NCBI GenBank assembly: GCA_034008185.1
Contig: CM067109.1
Coordinates: forward strand, 32,892,885-32,956,884
Direction: 5' to 3'
Source: Gorsachius magnificus
Taxonomy: Eukaryota; Chordata; Aves; Pelecaniformes; Ardeidae
DNA length: 64,000 nucleotides
A program made the translations under genes and the position numbers. Shown one piece after another: positions 19,749 to 34,734 of the stretch. The notes below the pieces were generated by a model. The model saw only the letters and a list, made by a program, of their open reading frames with translations. It did not search any database and was not told where the DNA came from. Positions within the stretch are counted from its first letter, which is position 1, and every line of letters starts with the position of its first letter.

Positions 19749-21030
19749 CTATTCATAGATTCATAGAAATGTTTGGTTTGGAAGGAACCTTAAAGATTAT
19801 CTAGTTCCAATCCCCTTGCCGTAAGCAGGACACTTTCCAATAGATCAGGTTGCTCAAAGTCTCATCCAGCCTGGCCTTGAACATTGCCAGGGAGAGGACA
19901 CCCACCACTTCTCTGGGCAACCTGTTCCAGTGCCTCACCACCCTCACAGTAAAGAATGTCTTCCTAATATCTAACCTAAATCTACCCTTTTTCAGTTTAA
20001 AACCATTACCCTGTGTCCTATCACTACACTCCTTGCTAAAGAGTCCCTCCCCATCTTTCTTTTAGGCCCCCTTTAGGTACTAGAACACTGCTATAAAGTC
20101 TCCCTGGAGCCATCTCTTCTCTAGGTTAAACAACCCCAATTCTCTCAGCCGGTCCTCATACAGGAGGTGCTCCAATCCCCTGATCATCTTTGTGGCCCTC
20201 CTCTGGTCTTGCTCCAACAGGTCCACATCTTTCTTATACTGGGGACCCCACAACTGGATGCAGTACTCCAGGTGAGGTCTCACCAGAGTGGAGTAGTGGG
20301 GTAGACTCACCTCCCTCAACTAGCTGGCCATACTTCTTTTGATGCAGCCCAAGATGTGATTTGCTTTCTGAACTGCAAGCACACATTGCTGTGTCATATT
20401 CAGTTTTTCTTCCACCAATACCCCCAAGTCCTTCTTGGCAGGGCTGCTCTCAATCCAGTCATTGACCAGCCTGTATCCATATTTGGGATTGCGCTGTCCA
20501 GGTGCAGTACCTTGCACTTGTTGAACTCCATGAGGTTAGCACAGGCCTAGCTCTTGAACCTATAATGGTCCCTCTGATTGACATCCCTTCTCTCTAGAGT
20601 TTCAGCCACACTATTAAGCTTGTTGTCACCCACAAACTTTCTGAGGGTGCACTCAATCCCATTGTCTATATCCCCAGTGAACATGTTAAATAATGCTGGT
20701 CCTTACATGGAACCCTGAGGGACACCATTTGTCACTGGTCTCCACCCAGACATCGAGCCATTGACAGCAACTCTTTGAGTGTGACCATCCAGCCAATTTC
20801 TTATCCACTGAGTGATTCATTTGTCAAATCCATGTCTCTCAATTTTAGAGACAAGGATGTTGTGTGGGACAGTATCAAATACTTTGCCCAAGTTCCAGGT
20901 AGTTATAAAGTAGTCAATAGTCAGTCTCTCTTCCCTTGTTCACCAAGGCTGTAACCCTGTTGTACAAGGGCACCAAATTTGTCAGGTATGATTTGTATTA
21001 GGGAAGCCATGTTGCCTATAACCTTTTGTG
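19749..21030 (-). mobile_element. Older CR1 LINE copy, minus strand
   Basis: Starts on the plus strand with the reverse complement of a CR1 tail (ATTCATAGATTCATAGAA) and continues through 3' UTR and ORF2. Minus-strand frames at 20080-20319 and 20320-20517 read [28 protein letters not shown] and [14 protein letters not shown], the C-terminal region of CR1 ORF2. Upstream, 20520-21030 is a non-coding part of the same element type (GGTGCACTCAATCCC, CACCAAATTTGTCAGG). Several stops and many substitutions show that it is clearly older than the CR1s at 5365 and 17783. The 5' edge is uncertain. Confidence 0.85.
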
Positions 21031-21881
21031 CACAGATGCTCTCCCCATTTGTTATGTGAACATAAATATTAGTTTAATGACATAGTCTTGTACAACTTAC
21101 TGCTCTTCAATTACAAATCATTGTGGTATGTTTAATTTTGAAACTACTGAAAACAATATTAATTTTGAGGAGAGGATTACATAATATAAATTTCATTATA
21201 CAAAAATGCTGCCTACAGAAGAACAAGTTCTTCTTTTCCTCTATGCTGTTCTTAAAATATTTTTTTTTCAAATTGTTTGCCATTTTATTATAGTATTTGT
21301 TAGATTTTAGAGTTACTTCCTTTGCCATGCTGCATTGTTCTTGAAGATTTATTCAGTGAGTTTTTGGCTTTTCTCACAGACTTCCTTAAAAAAGTTAGAT
21401 TTCAAAAATTAAATGAAGATTAAATGTCAACCAAACCAACAGTCCAGAAGCTCAGTGACCCAATTATGAAATACACAACTAGCAATCTCCAGAATGGACA
21501 TCATACACATGACCTGAATCCCCTGGACAGATGAGAGTTATATTTTGCCTCTTATTGGACCATCTGTCATTAACTCATCTCTAACCTTTGACTTCTGTTT
21601 CTCATGCTTACTTTGCTCTGCAATGATCTGTTCAGACAGTAAGGTGGGTAAGGATTGGAGGAGGTGTTCATCCTATGTCTCCCAGGAGCTAAGGGGGAAA
21701 TTACTGCAAAAGAAATTCCAAGTCTTGCAGGAAATTATCTAGATGGGTAATCCCTGTAGAAAGGAAGTTTTTGCTTTTGAAGAAAAACCATGACAGCATG
21801 ACAAGAAGTGCACTCTTTGTAAAGAGGAAAAAGGAAGAGGTGAGAGATGAACACATCTTGCTAATTATTTTTCATCTCCAT

Positions 21882-21992
21882 GTTTCTCCTTCTCCTTCTC
21901 CTTCTTTCTCCTTTCTTCATCCTCATTTTACTTTTCCCTTCTCCTTCTTCTCCTCCTCCTCCTTCTTCTCTCCTCCTCTTCCTCCTCCTCCT
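21882..21992. repeat. Homopyrimidine (CTT/CTCC-rich) tract
   Basis: About 110 bases almost purely C and T, made of TCC, TTC and CTTCT units. It has mirror-like stretches that could form triplex DNA. It creates a spurious Ser/Pro/Phe-rich frame. Confidence 0.85.
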
Positions 21993-22561
21993 GGCAAACA
22001 ATACTTTGCCAGGTGGGATATCCTAAGGGCTCTAAAATTACAGCAGGTACCTGAATCCATTACACCACTTTTTGGTAAGATGAAGATAGAATGTAAATAA
22101 TATTATTTATTTGCAGCATCAAAAATAGAGAACAATGGAATATTTCTTTAAGGCTAAATGAAGCTAAGAAACTACATTACGCCACTAATGTTCTTTTTAA
22201 ATGAGAAAGGTCTTTTTGTCTCTTATCCAGATGATTTTTTCTTTCTCCTGTCCAGGTAGTATCTTGGGTTTGAGTCTTGTGTATATTTTATATCACAGTT
22301 TACTATTGTTTGTGAGATCATAACTCAAACAATTTACCTATTAACAAGAGTTTTTGTCAGGCAAGACTTTCAGAAAGTTCTTCCTAAATTAATACATTTT
22401 CTAACTTCTTTGTTCTCATAGCTAATCCTTCTCTTGTTGTCTTCCAGAGGTCTAGATGGATTTAATTTCTCACCCTAAATCATTCTATTCCCTGTCTACT
22501 TACTTGCCATTAATTGAAATGGTTTTTGCCTTTGTCTTTTGTTGGGTTTTGTGTTGGGTTT

Positions 22562-22735
22562 TTTGTTTGGTTTGGTTTGGTTTGATTTGGTGGAGGTTTT
22601 AATGTTTTAAGCAACTTTTGAAGGGACCTTATCATCTATCAGTCTCTAGACTAAAACCCATCAAATTAATAAAAAAAAAAAAGTAAAAAACCCCCAAGAA
22701 ACAAAACCAAAAAAACCAAACCACCAAACCACCTT
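22562..22735. repeat. Complementary TTTGG and CCAAA low-complexity tracts
   Basis: TTTGG units occupy 22562-22597, and CCAAA/ACCACC units occupy about 22690-22735. The two tracts are partly complementary with a spacer of roughly 95 bp, so an imperfect hairpin is possible. Confidence 0.55.
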
Positions 22736-25700
22736 CCCCTCAAACAAACACATAAATAGTGTAAATTTAAGTGGTTAGTTATATGCCTATGGTTGAGCTC
22801 AGACACAATGGCTATTACCACCACTGATGAGAAAATGGATATAGGACAGCTGATATCCAAACATATACACAACAAAATATAGATAAACTAACATCACCAT
22901 TAACAGTATTACTATTAACAAAGCTACGGAAAAGTTGTATAAGAAGTGGGACCATCAATGGAACTTGATCAGCTTCTGTGAAAGAAAGTGCACCTGTTCT
23001 ATTTTTCCTGCTGTTTTAATAGGTGAAGTGGTCTAGTTAGGTGCTACTACCAACTCTCATTATTGTACAATGTAATAAAATTTTTCGTCCTCTAAATGTG
23101 GTGTCTAGATGCTAGAAGATATTTTACCTGCCAAAGAAATGGTTAAGTGGATGACAGAAATTGTATACCTCTTTGCTTAGTGAATGACTAAGAAAGCGAA
23201 GGTAAATGAAAATCGTCCTTGATGGAATTTATTTAGGAGATTTATCCTTCAATTAAAACTAATGATTGGAAAAGTGATCCTTTTTGCTATGGACACCTTT
23301 GTCTGTTACAAAGCAAAAGTCATTATTCGATATTACTCTTATTACCTCTATCCAGCCTGCTTTAATGCAAAAGTCACACATGCAAGACTGTCAAGTGCAG
23401 TTGAGATTTTTTTATATTGGTTTTGATAGTTTTTAAGATACAGTTCTAATTTTGGAACTCAAAGCTAACAGTGACCTTTCATTGCAAGGATTTTGAATGC
23501 AATGAGCACATTTATTAATATTAATCCCAGGTTAGTTCTTATGTGAATTCCTCCTACTGACATTTACAGCAACCCAACAACTATGACCTTATTTTAAGGT
23601 TTAAAAAAACCCCAAACCCTCAGCTGTTTTATTAAAGGTAAGAATTACAGTAAAATGAAAATAAAACCTTTTTTAAAAATTATTTATTTTATATCTTAAA
23701 GATTCATTGAGGTACAAATGAAAAGAGTTGTACTTTTTAAAACACAAGTGCTGTGATGTTCTTTTATAAATTTCATCCTCAGCTACAGGGTCAAATAATA
23801 TAAAAAAATGATTCATGAATATTTTCATGAATAACATTGACAAGATCATCTGTCTTATTTCTTGAGGTCATGTTATTTACAGTTCTTAAGTGACTTGGAT
23901 GGTCATTTGGATTTAGTGAACATGCTCACAATTCCCAAGTCTTTCACTCACTTTGCTGCAATTATGACATTCATGGGAATGCATGTGTTCTTTGTTTATT
24001 CTTATTCACTAGTTTTCCACTGAAAATGACTGTTTGATCAGTAATGAAATTGAAATTTTAATTCACAATCTTTGTCCCTAGAACACAAACTATATAAAAC
24101 ATGGGAAATTAAATAACCAGCTGCTTTCCTGAGTTTTCTGTCAAGAACTTGGCTGAAGGAGACCTGTCTGAGCGTAACAGCAAGCCAAGCATGAGTTTGG
24201 GTTATTTTTCTGACTGTGTCTGGTACTCCCTTCACGTTTCCTGAAAGCACCTTTCTCATGAAGGACACTACTGTGACTGTGTGGCAACATAAGGAAAAGC
24301 AGTGACAACATTAGGTTACAGAAATAAAACTAGAATAAAATAATTGTATATTTTTTAGCACGGAAAGATTTAAAACAGAAGCAGAAGGTCAAAGTCCTCA
24401 GACTTGGAAATGAGCAAAGGTACACTTGATGCTTGGTTTTAACTTGCCTTCAAGGCATTTTTATAGGGTTTTGGTAATCTGAGTGTTTTGTGAGATATGA
24501 TTTAACAAAATAAGATTCACCTCCATGTATCTCAGGAATGAACATAACTGATTTGTTGAACTTGGAAGACTGCATGATTGTTGTAGTCTGTACTGAATTA
24601 TTAAGATCCAAAAAGCACCGAAGTTTACGTGGGCGTTTGTTACTATAGACTTCAGTGTACAAAACTCAACCATAAGCTTATTGATTATGTCAGGTCCAAA
24701 TTTTTCACAAAGCTAAGAATGAAAAACACAAACTAGTAGGAGCAATCTCCTCAGTAGCCATTTGATGTACCATGGTTTCATGACTGCTATCTGCTCTTCC
24801 AGTTGACAAGCCTTTAAATTCTGTTAAAAGCAATATTATTTATTTTGTGGGTAAAGGTGGGCAGGGACATTGTGTCTCATAAGGAATTAAGCCCCTATTA
24901 ATGGCTAAGCAAGCATAAAGAGAATCACCAACTGTCTCCTACGGCACATGAGGACAACTGATGACTTGCTGTTGAGATAGGAAGAGATATAAGATATTAT
25001 TTCTATCTTGGCTTCAAAGGAACCAGAGAAAGGAATACTCAAGTATAAGGAGCAGAGGTAGGACTTAAATTTGAATGAGCCCCAAAGTTAGGTCTGGGTT
25101 TAAATTTAGTGTCATACAATAAAGCCTTCAGTGAGAACTAGAGACTGCAGCTTTGAACAGTGTAAATCAGATTGCTTACAGGTATTTATGGAGGAAAAGA
25201 AATCTTGTGTCTCTCATTTCATGCTAGCTTAAATTAATATTTGGGATATTTTCCTTTTACTTCTAGTCATTCATTCCTAAAACCTCTTCAGAGGCATGGT
25301 CTGATTTTTATTTAGTATATAAATATCTTTGTTTGCTCACAGACAAGTTTTGAGACAGGTTTTAGTGTGTGGAAATCTGAAAGCATTTCATGCTTTTTGG
25401 GAGAGCTATTAGAAAACTAAAAGCTTATGGATGTCTTTGACATGACCGCCAATCCATCACATATTCCCCCAGGTATCTAAGTAATGAAAAGGATTGCATC
25501 TCACTGCCTGGGCTGTTTTGCATCTTGCTGCATGGGCTTTTCTGAGAGCTGGAAAAAGGAGCATCTGTGAGGAAGATGTATCTTCTAGTCTTTATTAGGC
25601 AGAAAATCTCTCCATCGTGTGGCAAAATAGTGGGCAACATGCCTGAAGCTTGAAGGTCCCAAAGTACTTGTAACAACACAAGATCATGACTTTATTAACT

Positions 25701-28700
25701 AAATTAGGGAAATAATATGTGATTTAGGTAACCAATCACATATTATCAAATATCGCAGCAAATGACTAAAGCACCACTCTTAAATTCTTTCAAATACGAC
25801 CATATAAAGTATAGAGTTCACACTGAATGTGTTATTACAAATCAGTCTGGGGAAAGTTTACCAAGAGAAAAAAAAAAAAAATATTGTTCCCTATGAATAG
25901 TTTGCCTTTGTGTGTATGGAACAATCAACATAATTTATAGAAAGATTTTCCTTTTTGGGGATCTTATAATTTCTCTCCATTTGTAATTTGCTATACATTA
26001 TTCACATGTATACACATATCATCTACATGGTGGTGACAAAAAGAAATGTAATAAATTGAACTAATTCTGTGGGGGTTTTGATTTAAATTCTCAACCCCAG
26101 TAGGCAGTATGATTTTTATATGATGAATAAAGCAAACAAATATTTCTTTTGTCCCAACTATGGAATGAATTATTTCCTTCTCTCACACAAATATAGACTT
26201 TCCTTCTGCACACTACAGTGAAACAGAAGAACATTTAATTTACAAAGCAGTGGTAATAGGAAGGGTAAGGTTATGCATGTTTTTACCAAATCAGTCTGGA
26301 AATCCTTGCCAGAAAGGAAATTTTTCCCTTATAATTGTTCTAAGTGTGGCTACAGTAGAGCCAGGTTATTTTTAGGCAATCTAAGAAACAGAAGGGAAAA
26401 CAATAAGATGTTTCACTTTTCCATACTTCCTCACGCAGAAATCTTGTACTGTGTATAAAAGAGACACTTGGTATTAAAGGTGGAAACAAGGTATTTTATC
26501 TTAAAGTTATTTAAAAAAACCCCTCTAATGCTAACATAATTTTCCTGTACATTTAATACATTCCAGTATAACAGACAAACATTAGTGCCAGATACTGCAA
26601 TTTTTGTATTGTTATTTCTCCATAAAGTTTCAGCCAAGGAACAACATGAAGAGATGAAATACAAAGCAAAAAGAAGCCCAAACCAGTAGCTGCATTACTG
26701 CATACTGTGGGAAGCAAGGAAAGGGTTATGTGATATCCCAAAGTAATGTTGGTACTTTATACTAACCTGTTACGTTTCCAAGTGCATATATACTTCAGCA
26801 TGGTGTTCAGGCACTGCTGTTTCAGCCTGGCTTGCAGGTATGTCTTTCACTTTTTAATTAATGACTGATTTTAATGAATTGAACAGAAGAACATGCATAT
26901 TGGAAATGAAGAATGTCTTTTTGAGCTTTGCTGTCAGGTTAAGCCCACAGAGTGAATTTAATGCAGAATATTACAGTAAACACCTATAAGTTATTGTGTT
27001 AAAGGTGCATGCACTGTTTCATTGGTGAGATAAAGTGAGTAATATGTAAATCACTGATCATTTTAGTGTTCAACTTTTGTCAAGTGAGACATTTTTGTTT
27101 GAATATCCTGCTCTTCGCAGGAGAGCTTAGTAGTATGCATTTTGTCTATGCTGTGCCTCAGCTTTAAAAACAATGCAACAGGGAAGGGGAATAGGGGAAA
27201 TTTTCTAACCATTTAAAAGCCAATTCCTTATTTTTTATTTTTCTTAGATTCTACATATGTATTATTAAATTGTTATGGTTGTAATTACCTGCTAACCATG
27301 AGATTCCAAATGCCAGATTTTCAAATATTATTTTTTTAAATTTTAAAACAGCAAGAACTGATTTTCACTGGCCTGCTTAAATCACAGTGTGTAAAGTATC
27401 TCTCAGGAGAATTAAAACAGGTCTGTCCCATGCAGAAAATATTGCAGCCTCTGGTTACGGTAGTTAAAACTATTCATATTAGTAAAAAGTTGTAACTTCT
27501 TTGTTTGCCTATTGCTTCCAAAACCTTTGAATTGTTTTGTATTCCACTAAAATTCACCCACTTTCAGTAAGAAATGTAGCCTTTTTAAAAACCTATAAAA
27601 TATGGGAAGAACTGAAGAAAATCAGGGAATGCAGCTGAAAGCAAAAGAAAGGTTTTCTTGTCTGATAATAATTTCTAAGTCTGGCTGACTATTCAAGAAA
27701 TATTCACATTCTTTACAAAAAAGTCAGTGAATTTGAAGCAAGTTATTCCAAATTCCATTTTGTCTGCCATCTGCAACCTCTTTTAATGCCCTTTAGGATT
27801 GCAACTCCTTTATGCATTGCTGCAAGTTAATGGAGAAAAAAAAAGGTGGGGGGCATTTTATCAATGGTTGTTTATTTTGGAAAATATTTTGAACTACATT
27901 CATTTGAATGGTGAGCTTATACTGGTTTAGACTGCACATGTACTGCCGATAAAAAAGTCAGGTATTGTTCAGCTGTTTAAGAATAAATTCTGGTTTTCTA
28001 CATGTTCATACTTTTTTAGACTGAAATATCTATTAATAAGAAGAAATTATCCATGCGAAAACTAACTGTAGAGTTAGTTCAGGAAATTCAGCTTAGGACC
28101 TTGAAAATTTTTAAATACCTCCTTGGAGTTTTCCAGTTGGCTGTTTTGAAATCCCAGAGGAAACATTTAAGAAGTAACTTGATATTTGACTTCTGACCTC
28201 CACTTGCATTCTATGCCACGTCACATCAGGATATCTTCAGAAAGCCTTTCACAATTAAAAAAAACCCACTAGAAACCACCCACAGTCTATTGAACAAGTT
28301 GTGGATGGCAAAATCTACTATCAGAGTTTTTAAAAATCTTTGGTAAAATAGTGAAATGTTCTGAATGAGTAAATATGTGAACAAAAACACGTTTGGTGTC
28401 CAGAAATCTTGCTGTCTAGAACTCTTGGGAGCAATAAATTAAACACTAAATGAGTACAAGATAGCAGAGTCCATTTATCCCAGTGTTCTTCTTGACTTGT
28501 TGATACTTGGCAGGACTCTTTAAGCATATCATACATTCTTGGAGGAGAATTTTAAACAGTTAAAAATCATTCTGTTTCAACAGGGTTATGGTAAGTTTTT
28601 ACCTACTGCCAATCAATGAGAATTCATGATTCAGATTTGCTGTCACTTTGTATGAATTCCAGCTTTCTTCTTGACACAAAACATCAGAACACTTAACAAA

Positions 28701-31700
28701 GTACAGATAAAGGAGACTGAGGAAGGTAATGTGACAAGTTTTCAAAACCAAGTAGATTATCAAAAGAACCATTTCCAGAAGAAAAACTGTGAGGAAGATG
28801 ACCAATATTGACCAGATGCTATACCCCAACCGGCAAACTTTGTTAGAGACCCTGAAGTTTTGGGGGTTGTAATGATTTAAACATAAATATTTTAAACTCT
28901 TTGTTTAAAATGTTGTAAATGAAAATAGATTTTAAAATATAATTTTCTTCTTAGAGAGTAAAACTTGGCCTTTAGGGGTTTTTTTTCTTTGTTTTTCTTC
29001 TAGTAAGAACTCGAACATAACTGGATGGATGGAAAGGCCAGCAGCTAATGTTCTGATTAAAAGTAAACTTCGATAGATTAATCAGAATTTTAAATCAAAA
29101 CAAGAAACTTCAAGGAGAAATAGTAAATTCATTAGTTTTAGCAAAATTAATATCAAACAGAAGTTAACTGTTTTAATAAAAAGATGACTATTTCATGTCA
29201 TTATTGCAATTTGTCATTCATGATGGATTCTTTGTCTGAAAAATATCTAAATATTGCTACATTTAGTTTAACAATGTTAGTGGTCAAACTGTACTCTTAT
29301 GGTTTACTTTACATTTCACACAACATTGACAAATTGTTCCTTACACAACCTGTAATGCAGTCAGGTTTGCTTTAATACTACTGTCATTTATCTCTCTGTC
29401 TTGAAGACTTGGCATCTATGTATGAAATTCAGTAAAGCTCTTAAGCACATTAACTTTACAGTATGTTACTGAAATGGTACTTATACTGTTCTGGTTTTGA
29501 GATTTCAGACCTGTTACTGAAATCCTAATACAGCATTGTCTTTCAAAATGACAAAATCTGCAGGTATAGGGAGTATTTCCAGTTTCTTACTATAGGAGTT
29601 TTAGTGAGGAGAGTGTCAGTGAGGTCATATAAGAGATTCTTTACATATTTTGCATCACTGCCTGGTGTTTCATGTGCAATCCACAGCTACTAACTCTAAC
29701 AATGAAAACTGGATTAGGAAATTTTCCTTGAGACTTTTTATCCAGGTGTGTAGACCTATGACACTATTCTATGCCTTTGACTGCTCCGGGACATGTATCT
29801 CCTGGATAACCTGCTCTAGTGTTTCATCCCTTTGCATAGTGTAATGAGTCTAATCTTGTCAGTTATTTGCTAAATGTACTAAATATACCAAAGCTATTTT
29901 TATGAAACAGAGCATAGCAAATTCCCTCCAAATCTGAGTCATGCAATCCTTCTGTGGTAGCGGGCTGAACACCTGGGACATGCTTACCTACACAAATATA
30001 CACTTATGCAGAACCATCTCACTAAAGAGACTACAGAGGGTGTTCAATCTTTTGTTTAATGCTTTTTTCCCACTAAGTGGTCTACAAAGATGATGATATA
30101 TTGAGAATGATAATTAAAGAATTTTATTTAAATCATGGGTTTTTTTTCTATGTAATTATAAATTTGATCAGTGTGCCACTTTTTAAGTTTACTAAAAAAT
30201 TTATTTCATTTTCAAATGAGATGTAACTGAAATAAATGTTTCTAATTAGATGTACTGTAATTTCAGAATTATATGCATTTCTTCAGAAAATGCTAATAAA
30301 TTGAAACTGATGTTTACCTTATGCAGGGCAATTCTGACAGACCTAATTTAACTAAAATGATTGTCATTTTTTCTGTTTGACATATTAAACATAAAAAATT
30401 GCCTTTCATTTAGAAACAAATAGATATTGTCTGATTCTTTGAAATTTTCCATGTTAAAAAAAAAAAAAAATTGGTTCTTTCAAATCTTAATTCTAATTTC
30501 ATATTCTGAAGGTCTAGACTGCAGCAAGTAACTTAACCACTGCATGCATATTGTATGGCAATGGTTAGGTGTACCTTAGTACAACAGTCAGTGTTGCTTA
30601 TCTAAGAACAGATTCTATGCCTTTACACCTAGATATTGTTACAAATATGTCTTAAACTTCTCTGTAGAAATAAAAAAGATTCCACTATACTGAATTAGAC
30701 TGTTTGAATTTGTTTAATTTTTTTAATAGTGGTAAAATTTTCTCTTGGGCAAAATTCTTTGATTAACATTTATTTTCAAACAATATATATGAACTTAAAC
30801 AGTCCATATGAGGTCCATATTATTAAAATTTCCTTGAAGTGCTTATATAAATAAAGAAAACCCTTGGGAAAATTTAATATGAAACAATACATCTAGTTTT
30901 TATTAAGGAGAACTTTTTATTCACTTAAAAAAAATTAACTTCACCACTTAACCCCTCACTCTAATTTCTTGCTGTTATAAGAATTTGGGTGTTATCCCAA
31001 TGGTCTGGCCCTTCATTTATCCCACCATCATCCATCTATTAATTAACACCATCCCAAATGTACCAGATCTACTTCCTTTACTTAGGGTAATTCACATTAA
31101 AAATTTCTCTGGAAAACAATAAAGGAAGGAAGAAAAATTCTTTGCCAATCTCTGGTATTTCCTTCAATGATGATTTTAATTTCCATTTGAAGACCCAGAG
31201 TAAAATAAAAATACCAACAGTGTCATTAGTGTATAAACTTTTCATAAAGAGACTTCCTCTCTTGTGCCTAAAAATAGACTGTACTAAATTAGTATCGTAT
31301 TTAAAGCATAATTCCTTATACAATTGGAAAAAAAAAAGACTTTTAATGCAATGGATAGGACAAAATTTTAAAGTAATTATGAATAATTACCTAAAATACT
31401 ACCGAAGTTACTAAAATACTATCTGGAATACCACCGTTCACTTGCCAATTTTGTGTGCTTACTGAAAAATGTGAAAATTATCACTTAGAAAAAGGGACTT
31501 TGGTAGCTTGCATTTGTCTTTGGTCACAAATAGTGACATAAAAACTTTGCAAATAAATGTGAGACTCTTTCCCAATTTCCATTTCTTAAAGGTAACATAG
31601 GGAGTATTATCAGTTAGTTCAATGGATGTACATCTGAGTCAGACCACAAAACCTCTTTGGTTACAAAATATGCCAAGGCGACTTTTCTAAGTGTAGTATT

Positions 31701-34700
31701 ACCAGTTAGTGATTTTGTATACTTTTAAATGTTTTTGTACCTATGTTTTAACATTGGTTTAAGACATTTCTGGTCAAGGACTAGAAAGCTGCAAGTTCAA
31801 AATATTTTTACCATTCCTCAAATATCACCATAAGGAGAAGAGAAACACAGTAACAAGATGCATATAAGAAAAACTAAAAATAAGTCTATTTAGGGAGAAA
31901 TTAGGGGTTGTATCTTAACATACTAATACTGAAAGTTTTTTTTAGTATCTGTCCTACTTAGAATAACACAAGCACATATTTATCTTCAAGTCATAACATT
32001 ACAGTTAAGATACAGTTAAACACTCTTTTAAAATAATGATGTCTTCCTGAATCTTAGCAAAAAATGGTTAAATCTTCCTCACATGAAACAAATCACCAGT
32101 ACCTTCTGGTATCTGTCTGGAATGTTACTTTTTGAACTGCTGTCCCTCATTTCCACTAGAAGACCACGTACTTAGAATATTGCAAAATAAGGGTCCTCAG
32201 TACTTTTTAAGAATTCAGGTCTTAGGTTGCACTTCCAATGCTTCCTGTGAAAAATTATATCATGGAAAAATATGAGACAACTCAGGTCCTGGAAGTTCAC
32301 CAAGTTTTATTCCTAAGTGAAATCTATTTCTTAAGCCATTATAGTCAGCAGAAAACCAGATTTTAATTTTTTTTTTATAATTGGAAGACACAGTGAACTT
32401 CTTGTAAAGCGTGCATCCAAATTGTATTAACACCTATAATCAGGAATTCTGCCACAGAAGAAATCCCTATTGTTCCTTCTGTGAAGATGAAAGTATCCCA
32501 AGACTAAGTATTTAAATCTGAAATCTCTCCATCATTTGCAAAATTTAAAAGCAAAATGAAATTGTATTTAAAGAAAATAATCTCAGTAACAAGTAAGAAC
32601 GAAGACTTACAAGTAAATATATAATTTTGAAGTAAATTTGATTTTAAAAAATTATGAAAAAATTAATTAAGTATTTTCACTTTGAAATTGAAATTTATTT
32701 ACCTGTATTGACCTAAGTAAGTAATATGTTTAAAGAGATAGCATAAAAGAAAACATCACTTGTCATCTACAGGTTTCTAACTATCTGCAGTTGCACACAC
32801 ACACTCTTTCTACTTTACCAGCTTAGCTCCATTTGTTCTCTAATATCACTACTCTCTGGTGAAAATATGCCAGACAGCTTTTTAAAATGACTTTCCATTG
32901 AAGTTTATTCTTTCAATTCTTTTGTTTGCCTAGTGCAGAATTAGTGACCAATCAACTATCATAAGATTAAACTTGTCATTTTTCTGCTCAACGGTGATCC
33001 ATGCTGACTTGTTATCACACCTGTTTAGCATTTATATTTCATGTAATAATGGGTGGAGTTTAATCACCAAAGTTCTTATGTAATATTTTTCTCTCTATGT
33101 TTATTTACAGAATGACATATTCAGAAAAAAATGCCTGTGGTGCTATAACGAGGAGTCAGTGATACCATAGTACCACTGACTGCTAAAGCCTGTCACCTTT
33201 ACTGTCATGATATGCCTGTAAATTGAGTAGTAAAATAAATTCCCTTTGGAAAGCAGGAAAGAACAATAAATTTCATTTTAACACAAATGAAAGGAAAGAA
33301 CAGACAAATTTGACCAATTTATATTAAAAATTTAAAAAGAGGGAGGGAGCTTCTGAGGGAAATTTAATGTTTTCCCTCATCATATTTCATTTTACACTTT
33401 GATCAGAAGACTGTTTTATCAAATGTGAACCATTTGTGTTTGCCAATTTATTTATTAAAAATCTCAATTTATTCATAGACCATTTTTACATCTTAGACCA
33501 TCTTTACATCTTTACATCTTTCCTGACCAAAAAAGTGTGTGCCTGAAAACTGTGTAATAGAATTGACATTTTATGCATCATGCTTAGGAGAAAGCATATA
33601 GAAAACCATATAATATAGCAAGACTATTTAAAGGCATGCTAATCAGCCTGAAAATGCATGTTGAGATAGTTACAGTAAATTGAACATTCAATTTTTTTTT
33701 CATTAATTCAAGTAATTTTCTTGTCTCTGCTTGACCACACAGTTTCCCTCACAAGCCATTCTATCTGTAAGATGATGAGACCTTACTGTAAATAGATATC
33801 TAATACAGGTTATTTTCTTTTCCTTTTCTTAATTGCCTTTTATGACAATACTTTTAGACTTACATCACTGCAAATTACACCATATATTGATCAAAAGACG
33901 TTCATCACGTATTTAGAAGGTGAGGGGTTGGTGATCAAAAAAGCAATAGTGTGCCCAGAAATGTACATTAACATGTACATGTATCTTAAGTTATACACAG
34001 AACATCAGTGGAAAAGCTTTTCTCCAAAGTTTTTCTAACTACCTGAACCCACTGAAGGGATTTTGGCTGCCAAACACAAAACGTGTGTTTGCATAAATAG
34101 ATAGGGTCAAATCTGAGTGAATAACAAAGGAGCACACAACAGTTTAGAACTATCAGGATATCAGTTACTGGTTTGGAGACAAAAAAAATTGTGAAAGCAT
34201 AACCAGACATTGAAAGAGTAGTCAGAAAAGGAGAGGGAACAGAACAGGAAAAATTTATTACCTAGATTTATCAACTGTCCATCACTATATAGGCTAGAGA
34301 ACTATAGTATTTAAGGTTATTTGCGTGCTTCATTTGACCCACAGATGATCCAAGCCTTCTAAGAAAACCAAACCTGGTGTGTATCAACAGAAGCTCACAT
34401 CAACATCATCATCTTTTTCTCCTAACTGGTCCCCTACCCCCTTCAGGTCACATTTCCTTTTGCAGATGAGTGAATGGACTAGCGTTCACCTACACCTGTC
34501 AGAGAAGAGCTAGACAGCTAATCTGCTGTCTTCACTTCAGATTATAAACTGAAGCCTGAAGGGCTGAAGAAGTGTGTTGTGAAAATGGTTAGCTTTATGT
34601 GTAAGAAAAGAGTGCACAAATGAGAATAATCCAGCATAGAAGAAAGGAATAGCCATGGGACTTTAATGTGGTAATAACATTACAAAAGGTTTAGTGTTGT

Positions 34701-34734
34701 CTAATCAATCCCTCTCTTTTATATTCCCCTTCAG

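Larger units (their letters stand above)
21031..34734. other. Long gene desert
   Basis: About 13.7 kb of AT-rich DNA in which I see no exon, RNA gene or young transposon. The open frames are under 110 codons; the longest (21771-22100) is a pyrimidine-tract artefact. Landmarks include a pyrimidine tract at 21882-21992, GGTTT/CCAAA tracts at 22562-22735, A14 at 25868-25881 and A15 at 30456-30470. Ancient repeats too diverged to see by eye may be present. Confidence 0.5.

Noticed and set aside
21771..22100. 109-codon Ser/Pro/Phe-rich frame
   Set aside because: It is created by the homopyrimidine tract.
33145..33182. GTCAGTG...CACTGAC hairpin as a microRNA
   Set aside because: The stem is only 7 bp and pairing does not extend outward; far too short for a precursor.
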